Assembly: GCF_003268815.1 (NCBI RefSeq)
Contig: NZ_QLSV01000007.1
Location: forward strand, 124,001-188,000
Reading direction: 5' to 3'
From: Flavobacterium lacus
GTDB taxonomy: Bacteria; Bacteroidota; Bacteroidia; Flavobacteriales; Flavobacteriaceae
Length of the DNA: 64,000 bases
In this document: positions 44,290-53,360 of the stretch, piece by piece
Layout: every line of letters starts with the position of its first letter
Numbering within the stretch: position 1 is the first letter of the stretch
Position numbers and translations under genes: made by a program
Notes under the pieces: model-generated
What the model was told of the DNA's origin: nothing
Database searches by the model: none
What the model saw: only the letters and a program-made list of their open reading frames with translations

Positions 44290-44675
44290 TGTTTATGTTC
44301 TTTCCAATTTCTATCAAAATGAACAAACATATTAATCCAAATGTTTCTCGATAATCGAAGAATTACTGGAAAAAGGACAACTAAAGTAAAAATAATAGCA
44401 ATGAACGAATGGATTAATCCTAATCCTAAAAAAACATTAGAAATTATAAACGCAGCAACTGCAAAAGCAATACTTAAACCATAACTCACATACATCGCTC
44501 CATAAAAAAAGGAAGGTTCCATTTTATAACGAGTACCACAATGACTACAATTTTCATGCATTTCAAAAATTTTACCCATTTTAAATGGATTTTTTTCCAA
44601 ATACATACTTTCTTCCTGACATTTTGGACAACTTCCTGTTAAAATGCTATTCAGTTTGGATCCTTTTTTTAACAT
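44286..44675 (-). CDS. DUF983 membrane protein
   Basis: This 129-residue protein has two CxxC pairs at the N-terminus (CPKC near residue 16 and CSHC near 43), a likely zinc ribbon, followed by two membrane helices (about residues 60-85 and 91-112). This matches DUF983 (a short family of unknown function found in many Proteobacteria and Bacteroidota). The ATG at 44675 is preferred over one 12 codons earlier because a TACCTTTG element sits 16 bases before it. Confidence 0.82.
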   Translation of the reverse strand: MLKKGSKLNSILTGSCPKCQEESMYLEKNPFKMGKIFEMHENCSHCGTRYKMEPSFFYGAMYVSYGLSIAFAVAAFIISNVFLGLGLIHSFIAIIFTLVVLFPVILRLSRNIWINMFVHFDRNWKEHKH

Positions 44676-44691
44676 TTGCAAAAATTTTATA

Positions 44692-44699
44692 CAAAGGTA
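44692..44699 (-). promoter_or_regulatory. -7 promoter element (TACCTTTG) for the DUF983 gene
   Basis: Exact TAnnTTTG on the minus strand, 16 bases before the ATG at 44675. Confidence 0.55.
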
Positions 44700-44741
44700 C
44701 CATTTATACACATTATCCTTTGTAACATTTGTAACAATATT

Positions 44742-46652
44742 ATGCTAAATATACACAATTTATCGGTCTCCTTTGGAGGAACATTTTTATTTGAAGAAGT
44801 CACTTTCCGTCTCGGATCAGGTGACAGAGTTGGACTAGTGGGTAAAAATGGTGCCGGTAAATCAACCATGCTTAAAATTCTGGCTGGCGACTTCAAACCC
44901 GATTCAGGAAGCATCGCCACCGAAAAAGAAGTAAAAATGGGTTTCCTGCGTCAAGATATCGATTTTGAACAAGGAAGAACCGTTTTAGAAGAAGCCTACC
45001 AAGCCTTCGAAGAAATCAAAAAAACCGAAAGACGAATTGATGAAATCAACCATCAATTGGCCACTAGAACCGATTACGAAAGTCAAACCTACTCTGAATT
45101 AATCGATGAATTAAGCGATGTAAATCACCATTACGAAGTTTTAGGAGGTTATAACTATGTAGGTGATACCGAAAAAATCCTCTTAGGTTTAGGTTTCAAA
45201 CGTGAAGATTTTGAAAACCAAACCGAAACGTTTTCCGGTGGATGGCGAATGCGGATTGAATTAGCCAAATTACTTTTGCAATCCAACGATATTTTGCTGC
45301 TCGATGAGCCAACCAACCACCTCGATATCGAAAGTATCATTTGGTTAGAAAGTTTTTTACGCAATTTTCCCGGCGTAGTCGTAATCGTTTCGCACGATAA
45401 AATGTTTTTGGATAATGTAACCAACCGCACCATCGAAATTTCTCTCGGAAAAGCCTACGATTTCAACAAACCGTATTCGCAATATCTGGTTTTAAGAGAA
45501 GAAATTCGCGAAAAGCAATTGGCAACTCAAAAAAACCAAGCCAAAAAAATTGAAGAAACCGAAAAATTAATCGAAAAATTCCGAGCCAAAGCTTCCAAAG
45601 CTTCCATGGCTCAATCGTTAATTAAAAAGCTCGATAAAGTAGAACGAATTGAAGTCGATGAAGACGATAATTCCGTGATGAACATCTCATTTCCCGTTTC
45701 ACAAACTCCCGGAAGAGTAGTTATCGAAGCCGAAAACGTAACCAAAGCGTATGGCGACAAAACCATTTTGAAAGACATTTCATTATTAGTAGAACGTGGA
45801 AGCAAAATCGCTTTCGTTGGACAAAATGGTCAAGGAAAATCAACGTTTATCAAAGCTATCGTCAACGAATTCAAATACCAAGGCTCAATAAAACTCGGAC
45901 ATAACGTACAATTGGGTTATTTTGCCCAAAACCAAGCCGAATACTTAGACGGCGAAATTACCTTATTAGAAACGATGGTAAACGCCGCAACCGATAGCAA
46001 TCGTTCGAGAGTTCGCGATATGTTGGGTTCATTTTTATTTCGTGGTGATGACGTAGAAAAAAAGGTAAAGGTGCTTTCCGGAGGCGAACGAAACCGCCTG
46101 GCTTTATGCAAACTTTTATTGCAACCTATCAACGTTTTACTGATGGATGAGCCAACTAATCACTTGGATATTAAATCAAAAAACGTTTTAAAAGCGGCTT
46201 TAAATAAATTTGAAGGAACCTTATTGTTGGTTTCTCACGACAGGGATTTTTTGCAAGGAATGGCCAATACGGTGTATGAATTTAAAGACCAAAAAATCCG
46301 TGAATATTTGGGCGACATCAACTTTTTCCTAGAGCAACGAAACGCGATGAACATGCGTGAAATTGAGAAAAAAGATGTGGTTGCCAATATAAATTCCAAC
46401 AAAGATTCCAAATCCATTTCCTACGAAGATCAAAAGAAAAGCAAATCGCTTCAAAATCGATTGAGCAAAATCGAAAGTCAAATCAAACAGCTCGAAATCG
46501 ACATTCAGAACGACGACAAGGCGTTGGCTTCCAACTACGACAAACACATTGAAGACGCCAATTTCTTCGTGGCCTACAACAAGAAAAAACAAGAATTAGA
46601 CAAATTATTAGAAGACTGGGAAGTAGTTCAAGGCGAAATTGATGCTATGTAG
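44742..46652 (+). CDS. ABC-F family ATPase
   Basis: ABC-F proteins bind the ribosomal E site and relieve translational stalls. The 636-residue protein has no membrane segment and contains two ABC domains: Walker A GKNGAGKST (residues near 33-41) and GQNGQGKST in the second, signature motifs FSGGWRMR and LSGGERNR, and Walker B DEPTNHLD in both. A linker rich in Lys and Glu joins them and a C-terminal coiled coil of about 80 residues follows (LSKIESQIKQLEIDIQ). Homology starts at MLNIHNLSVSFGG, so the ATG at 44742 is used. Whether it gives antibiotic resistance cannot be told. Repeat copy 2 begins ten bases after its stop. Confidence 0.95.
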   Translation: MLNIHNLSVSFGGTFLFEEVTFRLGSGDRVGLVGKNGAGKSTMLKILAGDFKPDSGSIATEKEVKMGFLRQDIDFEQGRTVLEEAYQAFEEIKKTERRIDEINHQLATRTDYESQTYSELIDELSDVNHHYEVLGGYNYVGDTEKILLGLGFKREDFENQTETFSGGWRMRIELAKLLLQSNDILLLDEPTNHLDIESIIWLESFLRNFPGVVVIVSHDKMFLDNVTNRTIEISLGKAYDFNKPYSQYLVLREEIREKQLATQKNQAKKIEETEKLIEKFRAKASKASMAQSLIKKLDKVERIEVDEDDNSVMNISFPVSQTPGRVVIEAENVTKAYGDKTILKDISLLVERGSKIAFVGQNGQGKSTFIKAIVNEFKYQGSIKLGHNVQLGYFAQNQAEYLDGEITLLETMVNAATDSNRSRVRDMLGSFLFRGDDVEKKVKVLSGGERNRLALCKLLLQPINVLLMDEPTNHLDIKSKNVLKAALNKFEGTLLLVSHDRDFLQGMANTVYEFKDQKIREYLGDINFFLEQRNAMNMREIEKKDVVANINSNKDSKSISYEDQKKSKSLQNRLSKIESQIKQLEIDIQNDDKALASNYDKHIEDANFFVAYNKKKQELDKLLEDWEVVQGEIDAM

Positions 46653-46661
46653 CCAATCCAG

Positions 46662-46791
46662 CTTTCCGTTCCAAGTTTTTATGTTTTTTGCCAAAAATTT
46701 ATCAGGGTTACAAGAGCTTCCGTTGGTCGCTTTGTAACCCTGTGAATTTTAAAGCAAAAAACATAAAAAGCTTTCCACTGCAATCTGGGCT
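46662..46791 (+). repeat. Long-hairpin dispersed repeat, copy 2
   Basis: Borders gctttccgttccaagt (46662-46677) and gctttccactgcaatc (46770-46785) surround two 37-bp arms (46677-46713 and 46732-46768) that pair nearly throughout, with an 18-nt loop (46714-46731) identical in sequence to the core of copy 1 at 5963-5980. The arms do not match copy 1 in sequence. It lies between the ABC-F gene and the convergent GNAT gene and could act as a terminator for both. Confidence 0.75.
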
Positions 46792-46795
46792 AGAA

Positions 46796-46862
46796 ACCGT
46801 TGTCCGTTGTCTGTTATCAGTTTTTGAGACAACCGACAACGGACAACCGACAACAGAAAACT
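46796..46862. repeat. Dispersed repeat of ttgtcggttgtccg type
   Basis: The segment consists of short units of gacaaccgacaacgg and their inverted copies on either side of a central tcagtttttgag. Its right end (46844-46862) matches 18 bases upstream of the TPR gene. It runs into the stop of the GNAT gene. Confidence 0.55.
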
Positions 46863-48009
46863 ATTTAAACGGATTCCTCTCCTTCCACTCCGTCTCCGGT
46901 TCCAAATAACAAAACAACTGCTCCATTTTTCGGTTAATCAACCCAGTCGAATGCTGAATATAACCCACCATTTCTTCCGGTTTTGCACCGACAGAACTTT
47001 TGATTTCCAACGCTGTTCGGGCAAAAATAATTGCTGCAAATCCTTTGTTAATCGAATAAGCAATCATATCATACAACATATTCAAATACAACATCCTTTC
47101 CCGCTGAATCGTTTCGTCATACCCTAGAAAGTAGGTATCCATCTGATCTCCATTTTTTATCAACGTATTAAAACCGATTAGTTTTTCGTCTTCAAAATAC
47201 CCATAAAACAGAAATTTATCTTGTAATTCCGATTTCATCACGCTAAAATGATTCTTCGCTAAAAAGAAGGTATTAAACGTAGCGTTTTTGGCTACGTGAT
47301 GATACAAGGCATAAATTGTTTCTTCTTGAGCAATAATCTCGTCCAAATTCATTTTTCGCTTTTCAATTCCTTCTGCTTTTTTGCGACAACGTTTGTATTG
47401 ATCACGGTATTTTTTGGACAATGAAGCAATGTATTCATCAAAGGAAAGCCACTTTTCAGAAACGGTAAAAACCATATTGGGCTGTGTAGAAAATTGATAA
47501 AAAGACGCGAATTCTTTCTTCGGAAAATGTTCAATTTCAGTTTTATCAAAATCTTTATACGTTGTTAAATGCACTTTTACACCTTTCTTTTTCAGAATTT
47601 GCTTAATTTCCATTTCAGCTTCATGCAACAATTCAATTCCTTTTTTTATTTCCATTTCATCCGAAAACGAAAAAGCATTTTGACCTGTTAGCATATTGTT
47701 TCCAATAAATAAAACGTGCGAACAGAAGTTTTTGAAGATAAAATTCCGAACAGCTGTTTTCACACATTTATCTCGTTCACCAAAGGATTCCAATTTGTTC
47801 AAATCTAAGAATTGAGCCAGAGCAATGCCTATCAGTTTGTTGTTTTTATAAAAACTGATAAAAAAGCAAGTCATGTTGATGGGTTTCGACTGTTCTAAAA
47901 CAGCTAAATATTCTTTTGATAAAAAAATATTTGAAGCGGCTAATGCATTCCAATCACTTGGCAAGTCATGCGTTAAAGTAACTATTTTGAACAAACAGGA
48001 AGATTCCAA
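46861..48009 (-). CDS. GNAT/FemAB-like acyltransferase family protein
   Basis: This 382-residue soluble protein has the two-lobed look of Fem/GNAT-type transferases: an N-terminal domain to about residue 190, a basic helical stretch (LSKKYRDQYKRCRKKAEGIEKRKM, about residues 202-225), then a second acyltransferase-like domain with GFNTLIKNGDQMDTYFLGYD. The best guess is a peptidoglycan-like or GNAT acetyltransferase; the substrate is unknown. There is no signal peptide. The gene is more GC-balanced than its surroundings and ends inside repeat sequence. Confidence 0.6.
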   Translation of the reverse strand: MESSCLFKIVTLTHDLPSDWNALAASNIFLSKEYLAVLEQSKPINMTCFFISFYKNNKLIGIALAQFLDLNKLESFGERDKCVKTAVRNFIFKNFCSHVLFIGNNMLTGQNAFSFSDEMEIKKGIELLHEAEMEIKQILKKKGVKVHLTTYKDFDKTEIEHFPKKEFASFYQFSTQPNMVFTVSEKWLSFDEYIASLSKKYRDQYKRCRKKAEGIEKRKMNLDEIIAQEETIYALYHHVAKNATFNTFFLAKNHFSVMKSELQDKFLFYGYFEDEKLIGFNTLIKNGDQMDTYFLGYDETIQRERMLYLNMLYDMIAYSINKGFAAIIFARTALEIKSSVGAKPEEMVGYIQHSTGLINRKMEQLFCYLEPETEWKERNPFK

Positions 48010-48099
48010 ATGTGAAATGTAGTTTTAATTTTAAGCGATAAAGTTAAAGTTTGCTGATTGATAATAAATGTTATTTAACTTTATATAAATAAAAAAATT

Positions 48100-48375
48100 A
48101 TGAAAACTTTATCAAAGGCAGAAATTCAAACCCAACTCGAACAATTAAACGAGTGGAAATTTAAAAATAAGTCCATCCAGAAAGACTTTAAATTTAAAAA
48201 CTTTTCAGAAGCTTTAGCATTTATCGTTCAAATAGGAACTGTAGCCGAAAAGCAAAATCACCATCCGGAAATTACCAATGTGTATAACAAAGTATCGCTG
48301 CAATTAACTACGCATGATAGCGACGGAGTCACCGAAAAAGATATTAAATTGGCCCTAGCAATTGACACTATTTAA
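48100..48375 (+). CDS. phhB: Pterin-4-alpha-carbinolamine dehydratase
   Basis: The enzyme dehydrates 4a-hydroxytetrahydrobiopterin to recycle the cofactor of aromatic amino acid hydroxylases. The 91-residue protein matches the usual length and shows the catalytic HHPE (residues near 53-56), the downstream NKVSLQLTTHDSDGVTEKD and the closing LALAIDTI. No phenylalanine hydroxylase is in the window. Its stop overlaps the stop of the convergent DUF1761 gene by four bases. Confidence 0.95.
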   Translation: MKTLSKAEIQTQLEQLNEWKFKNKSIQKDFKFKNFSEALAFIVQIGTVAEKQNHHPEITNVYNKVSLQLTTHDSDGVTEKDIKLALAIDTI

Positions 48376-48857
48376 ACCCAACCACAAATAATGGCTCCCA
48401 TAACCGTCATTACGGCAGTCCAATAACCGCTGTGGATGAATATTAATTTCCATGATCTTCTTTCAAACAATCCATTGATAGCAATCAAAGGGAATGCTAA
48501 AAACAACCCCGACATAAAGCCGTGCAAAGCTCCATGTTTATATGTTCTGAAAGCGGTAGCATAATCTGCCATAAAAGCCTGATAGGAGGGCTTTGCTGAT
48601 TCTATAAAATCAGGGCCACCAATCATTCCTAAAGCCCCAAATTGATGAACGGTTAAAAGCATCATGATGATACCAATCATCACTGAAAAAAGGTAAGTAA
48701 GTCCGAAAATTTTAATCATGCTGTCTTTTTTCAAATCTTCTTCGGTTAAACCGGTTTCTTTCATCCAAACCTTTCCAAATAAAGGGCCATACCAAACAAA
48801 TCCAACTACCAAAGTAGTTAAAGCAGCAACTAAAATTGCATAAAAGTTAATTTCCAT
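48372..48857 (-). CDS. DUF1761 membrane protein
   Basis: This 161-residue protein has four predicted membrane helices (about residues 5-23, 52-72, 105-128 and 138-160) and the family-typical start INFYAILVAALTTLVVGFVWYGPLFGKVWMKETG. Function is unknown. A perfect palindrome with 11-bp arms lies immediately upstream of its ATG, overlapping the promoter region, which suggests specific control. Confidence 0.85.
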   Translation of the reverse strand: MEINFYAILVAALTTLVVGFVWYGPLFGKVWMKETGLTEEDLKKDSMIKIFGLTYLFSVMIGIIMMLLTVHQFGALGMIGGPDFIESAKPSYQAFMADYATAFRTYKHGALHGFMSGLFLAFPLIAINGLFERRSWKLIFIHSGYWTAVMTVMGAIICGWV

Positions 48858-48859
48858 AT

Positions 48860-48889
48860 CATTTGAGTTATTGATTAGTAACTCAAATG
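48860..48889. promoter_or_regulatory. Perfect 11-bp-arm palindrome before the DUF1761 gene
   Basis: Catttgagtta-ttgattag-taactcaaatg is a perfect inverted repeat beginning three bases before the ATG and overlapping a TACATTTG -7 element at 48884-48891. It could be a repressor operator or a leader hairpin masking the start. Confidence 0.6.
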
Positions 48890-48891
48890 TA
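48884..48891 (-). promoter_or_regulatory. -7 promoter element (TACATTTG) for the DUF1761 gene
   Basis: Exact TAnnTTTG on the minus strand, 26 bases before the ATG at 48857, inside the palindrome. Confidence 0.5.
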
Positions 48892-48944
48892 AAATTTTAT
48901 TGAATATGTTGCTATAGAAATGATAAAAATAAGCCTGAGTTACC

Positions 48945-50252
48945 TCAAAAAGATAAACTTCCGGCTAATTCTTTTAAATTAATTTCCGTTTGTTTTGCTT
49001 GCAATTCAGCTGTAGTTAATCGAATAACGGCATTGCCATAATTTTCTTGAGCAGTTCTAAATTCAATCGGAGCAACTGAACCGATTTTAAATTTTTCTAA
49101 CGTAATTTCCATATTTTGTTTGGCAATGGCTTCGTTTTTTCTTTCCAACTCTAACAAAGAGAGGTTTGAACGATAGGATTGATACAAGGAAGCTACCTGA
49201 GATTGGATTATTTGCGTTTGTCTTTCAATTTGCAACTGCGTATTTTCCAATTGAATTTTAGAAACTTTTTCGTTTCGGTTTTGGTTGAATCCGTCAAATA
49301 AATTTAAGGAAGCAGTAAAACCGTAGTTGAAATTCCGTCCTGTCGATTCGGTTACGAAGCCAAAAGGGGATTGTGAACGAATCAAGTTATAACCACCTGA
49401 AATACTCACTGTAGGATATCGATTGGCTTTGACTTGTTTCAATTCGTATTCCTGAATTTTCTTATTGATGTATTGTATTTGAAGCTGCGGGTTCTGGTTT
49501 TCAGCTGATGAAAGAAGAGCAGGTAAAAGTAGCAAACTATCGATCGAAATGACATCAGAAACTTTAAAATCGGTATCCAAAGGACGCACCAAATGTTCAT
49601 TTAACATGACTTTTGAAACGCCATATTGTTCTAATAACTGAATCTTGGTAGATAGATCGGCATTCAAATCAACTTCTGCATTCAAAACTTCCAGTTTAGA
49701 AGCTTTGCCTATTGTAAATCGATTTTTTGCTATTTTTAACCTAAATTCAGAGACAGCAATAATACTATCTATCATTTTGAGTTGTTGCTGTTGGGTAGCT
49801 AATGTAAAATAGGTCTGATATACGGCACTCACTTTACTCAACACTGAAAGTTTTAATTCGGTAGCTCCTAAATTTTGCAACTCTTTTAGTTGATTGTGCC
49901 GAGCAAACATTCTAAAACCATCAAAAATCGTCCATTCTATACCCACACCATAATTAATATTAATATTACGTGCACCATCAATTTCAATTTCGGCACCACT
50001 TGCTTGTGTTTGTGTCTGGTTTAAAATGGTGTTGTTATTGGTTACCGTTCCATTGATATTTGGAAGCATTCCTGCATTACCAACGGTGACATTTTCCGTG
50101 TCAATTTTCAATTCGTTTTTAGCAATCCGAATGTCAAAGTTGTTTTCCAATGTTTGAGCAATTGCCTTTTCAAGGGATAAAACAGGTTGAATCTGACTCC
50201 AAACCGGAAAACCAATCAACAATATTAGATAAGGTAGAAATATTTTTTTCAT
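48945..50252 (-). CDS. TolC-family outer membrane efflux protein
   Basis: This is the outer-membrane exit duct of the RND pump. The 435-residue protein has a signal peptide (KKIFLPYLILLIGFPVWSQ) and the two OEP repeats (about residues 25-215 and 240-430) made of long alpha-helices with VLNAEVDLNADLSTKIQLLEQYGVSK in the first and ELERKNEAIAKQNMEITLEKFKIG in the second. It starts seven bases after the transporter gene, last in the adaptor-pump-duct operon. Confidence 0.94.
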   Translation of the reverse strand: MKKIFLPYLILLIGFPVWSQIQPVLSLEKAIAQTLENNFDIRIAKNELKIDTENVTVGNAGMLPNINGTVTNNNTILNQTQTQASGAEIEIDGARNININYGVGIEWTIFDGFRMFARHNQLKELQNLGATELKLSVLSKVSAVYQTYFTLATQQQQLKMIDSIIAVSEFRLKIAKNRFTIGKASKLEVLNAEVDLNADLSTKIQLLEQYGVSKVMLNEHLVRPLDTDFKVSDVISIDSLLLLPALLSSAENQNPQLQIQYINKKIQEYELKQVKANRYPTVSISGGYNLIRSQSPFGFVTESTGRNFNYGFTASLNLFDGFNQNRNEKVSKIQLENTQLQIERQTQIIQSQVASLYQSYRSNLSLLELERKNEAIAKQNMEITLEKFKIGSVAPIEFRTAQENYGNAVIRLTTAELQAKQTEINLKELAGSLSF

Positions 50253-50259
50253 AACTAAT

Positions 50260-53200
50260 TTAAACAGATTCTTTATCGTATTGGTCTAGATTATCAAATT
50301 CTGGACGATGTTTTTTCTCTCTGGACCACATTAAATAAACAGCCGGAATAACATAGAGGGTTAAAATTAAGGAGAAAATGGTTCCTCCCACAATAACAAT
50401 TCCCATTCCCATTCTACTTTGAGAGGCTGCCCCGATTGAGACGGCAATCGGCATGGCTCCTAAAGCAAGCGTTAAACTGGTCATCAAAATAGGCCGTAGC
50501 CGCGATTCTGAGGCTTCCATTACCGCATCGTATTTTGACTTTCCTTGTTCTCGTAGCTGGTTCGCAAATTCAACAATCAAAATTCCATTTTTGGTCACCA
50601 AACCAATCAACATGACGGTTCCAATTTGACTGAAAATATTCCAAGTTTGTCCAAATAACCACAGTGAAAATAATGCTCCGGCAACCGCCATTGGAACAGT
50701 TAAGATGATGATAAACGGGTCAACAAAACTTTCAAATTGTCCGGCTAAGATGAGGAAAATCAATAAAAGTGCTAATCCAAAAGCGAACATTGTATTGGAA
50801 CTACTCTCTGCAAAATCCCTCGATTCACCCCCTAAATCGGTGGTAAATGTTTCATCTAGTACTTTTTCTTTAATTCGTTCCATGGCGTCAATTCCATCGC
50901 CAATACTTTTCCCTGGAGCTAATCCCGCAGAAACGGTAGCCGACATGTATCGGTTGTTGTGAAACAATTGTGGCGGACTACTTTGTTCTTCAATCGTAAC
51001 TACATTGTCTAATTGAACGAGTTGTCCGCCGCTACTTCGAACAAAAATAGAAGCCAAGTCCATGGGTTGATCACGGTCTTTTTTGTCAAATTGTCCTAGT
51101 ACTTGATACTGTTTTCCGTTCATTAAAAAATAGCCAAAACGTTGTCCGCTCAAGGATAGTTGAATGGTTTGAGCAACATCTAACACAGAAACCCCTAATG
51201 ATTCTGCTTTTTCACGGTTGATGGTAATATAAATTTCAGGTTTATTGAATTTTAAATTAACATCGGTTATCGAAAATGTTGGGTCTTTGGCAGCTTCTTC
51301 CATAAATTCCGGAATCTTTTTTTCCAGCATTTGAAAGTTTTTGGCTTGAATAATAAATTGTATTGGTAATCCGCCACGGCGATTGACAGAAATAGTGGGT
51401 TGTTCTGAAACGGAAGTTTTCGCATCATTATAATTTTTGGTTAAACTTGTCAGTTGTTGTGCAATTTCCTTTTGTGAACGTTCTCTATCTGCGGGATCAA
51501 CTAACGAAAGTCGGGCAAACCCACGATTAACAGAACCGGCACTAAATCCGGGTGAGGTGACAATTAAACTTACTTTTTTTTCCGGAACAGAATCCGTGAT
51601 TAACTGTGATAAATCCTGCATAAAGCGATCCATGTAATCATACGTAGCTCCTTCGGGTCCGGTTACGTTCATTAAAATCATACTTCTGTCGTCATAGGGA
51701 GCTGTTTCTTTTTGAAGAATGTTGTAAAATAAAACAGATAAGCCCAAACAAATAAATAAAATGGGGAAACTGAGCCATTTTTTTGTCATGAATTTTTCCA
51801 GCGAACGAGCATAACCTTTATTTAGATTCACATAAAAAGGCTCTGTCATTTCATAAAATTTGGAACGTTTTTGTTTTCCGCCTTTCATTAAATAGGCATT
51901 TAACATCGGTGTTAAACTCAACGAGACAAAGGCAGAGATAAGTACAGCGGCACCAATGACTATTCCAAATTCACGGAACAATTGTCCCACAAAACCTTCT
52001 AAAAAAATAATTGGAAGAAAAACGGCTGCTAACGTAACAGAGATAGAAATTACGGCAAAGAAAATTTCATTCGACCCCTTTATGGCTGCCTCGATCGGCG
52101 ACATGCCTTCCTCTACTTTTTTAAAGATGTTTTCGGTTACCACAATTCCGTCATCCACCACCAAACCGGTTGCTAACACAATTGCGAGTAGGGTTAATAC
52201 ATTGATGGAAAATCCACATACATACATAATGAAAAATGTAGCAATCAATGAAACCGGAATATCAATTAATGGTCGGATGGCAATGGCCCAATCTCTAAAA
52301 AAGAGATAAATGACCAAGGTAACCAAAAGTAAAGCGATCAATAGCGTTTCTGCTACTTCCAGAATTGCTTTTTTAATAAAAATAGTGGTATCAATCGCTA
52401 CATTGAGCTCGAATTCTTTGGGTAAATCTTTTTTTAACTCTTCGTATTGTTTGTAGAATTCTTCAGAAATATCGAGGTAATTTGTCCCCGGTTGCGGCGT
52501 TATCGCTAGTCCAATCATGGTTTGCCCGGAATCACTTAGTCGAGTTTCAAGGTTTTCAGCTTCCAAACTGGCTTTGGCTACATCGCTCAATCGAACAATT
52601 TTGTCGCCCTCCGATTTTACGATGATGTTGTTAAAATCTTCTTCAGTAGTTAAATTGCCAACGGTTTTTACAGTTAATTCGGTATTGTCGCCAGTTAATT
52701 TACCCGAAGGAAGTTCAACATTTTGCTGGTTTAGTGCATTCAAAACATCTGTTGCCGTACAACCATAAGCTGACAATTTAATGGGATCAATCCATAAACG
52801 CATGGCATATTTTCGTTCACCCCAAATGCGAACACTACTCACTCCTGGAATGGTTTGAAGCCGTTGCAAAATGACATTTTCTGCATAGTCCGTTAGTTCC
52901 AACACATTTTTGTTGTCACTTTTCATGGTCATGGTTAAAATAGGATCGGAGTCTGCATCTGCTTTTGAAACAACGGGTGGAGCTGTTAAATCTTCGGGAA
53001 GACTTCTAATGGCTTGCGAAACTTTGTCACGCACGTCATTAGCGGCTTCTTCTAAATTTTTATCTAAGTTAAATTCGATAGAAATCACACTAGTTCCCTG
53101 TGCACTGGTAGAAGATATATTTCTGATACCATCAATCGAATTAATGGCCTTTTCCAACGGTTCGGTAATCTGTGATTCAATAATGTCTGCATTGGCACCC

Positions 53201-53355
53201 GTGTAACTGGTTTGTACGGTAATTTGTGCCGGATCAATCGAAGGAAACTCGCGAACACCCAAATAGGTGAAACCGATTATTCCAAATAGGACAATCATGA
53301 GGTTCATCACTATGGCAAGAACAGGTCGTTTAATGCTTAACGTAGATAAACTCAT
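50260..53355 (-). CDS. RND efflux transporter, HAE-1 (AcrB) type
   Basis: This inner-membrane drug or toxin/proton antiporter has 1031 residues, full length for the family. It shows twelve membrane segments, the two large periplasmic loops, and the proton-relay acidic pair in LATGLVVDDGIVVTENIF (membrane segment 4). LTLALGAMPIAVSIGAAS is near the C-terminus. Substrate is unknown; the HAE-1 branch usually exports hydrophobic compounds rather than metals. It lies five bases after the adaptor gene and seven before the duct gene. Confidence 0.96.
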   Translation of the reverse strand: MSLSTLSIKRPVLAIVMNLMIVLFGIIGFTYLGVREFPSIDPAQITVQTSYTGANADIIESQITEPLEKAINSIDGIRNISSTSAQGTSVISIEFNLDKNLEEAANDVRDKVSQAIRSLPEDLTAPPVVSKADADSDPILTMTMKSDNKNVLELTDYAENVILQRLQTIPGVSSVRIWGERKYAMRLWIDPIKLSAYGCTATDVLNALNQQNVELPSGKLTGDNTELTVKTVGNLTTEEDFNNIIVKSEGDKIVRLSDVAKASLEAENLETRLSDSGQTMIGLAITPQPGTNYLDISEEFYKQYEELKKDLPKEFELNVAIDTTIFIKKAILEVAETLLIALLLVTLVIYLFFRDWAIAIRPLIDIPVSLIATFFIMYVCGFSINVLTLLAIVLATGLVVDDGIVVTENIFKKVEEGMSPIEAAIKGSNEIFFAVISISVTLAAVFLPIIFLEGFVGQLFREFGIVIGAAVLISAFVSLSLTPMLNAYLMKGGKQKRSKFYEMTEPFYVNLNKGYARSLEKFMTKKWLSFPILFICLGLSVLFYNILQKETAPYDDRSMILMNVTGPEGATYDYMDRFMQDLSQLITDSVPEKKVSLIVTSPGFSAGSVNRGFARLSLVDPADRERSQKEIAQQLTSLTKNYNDAKTSVSEQPTISVNRRGGLPIQFIIQAKNFQMLEKKIPEFMEEAAKDPTFSITDVNLKFNKPEIYITINREKAESLGVSVLDVAQTIQLSLSGQRFGYFLMNGKQYQVLGQFDKKDRDQPMDLASIFVRSSGGQLVQLDNVVTIEEQSSPPQLFHNNRYMSATVSAGLAPGKSIGDGIDAMERIKEKVLDETFTTDLGGESRDFAESSSNTMFAFGLALLLIFLILAGQFESFVDPFIIILTVPMAVAGALFSLWLFGQTWNIFSQIGTVMLIGLVTKNGILIVEFANQLREQGKSKYDAVMEASESRLRPILMTSLTLALGAMPIAVSIGAASQSRMGMGIVIVGGTIFSLILTLYVIPAVYLMWSREKKHRPEFDNLDQYDKESV

Positions 53356-53360
53356 GCGAT

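Noticed and set aside
46688..46909. A 73-codon plus-strand opening across the second hairpin element
   Set aside because: The product comes from repeat sequence and antisense of the GNAT gene.
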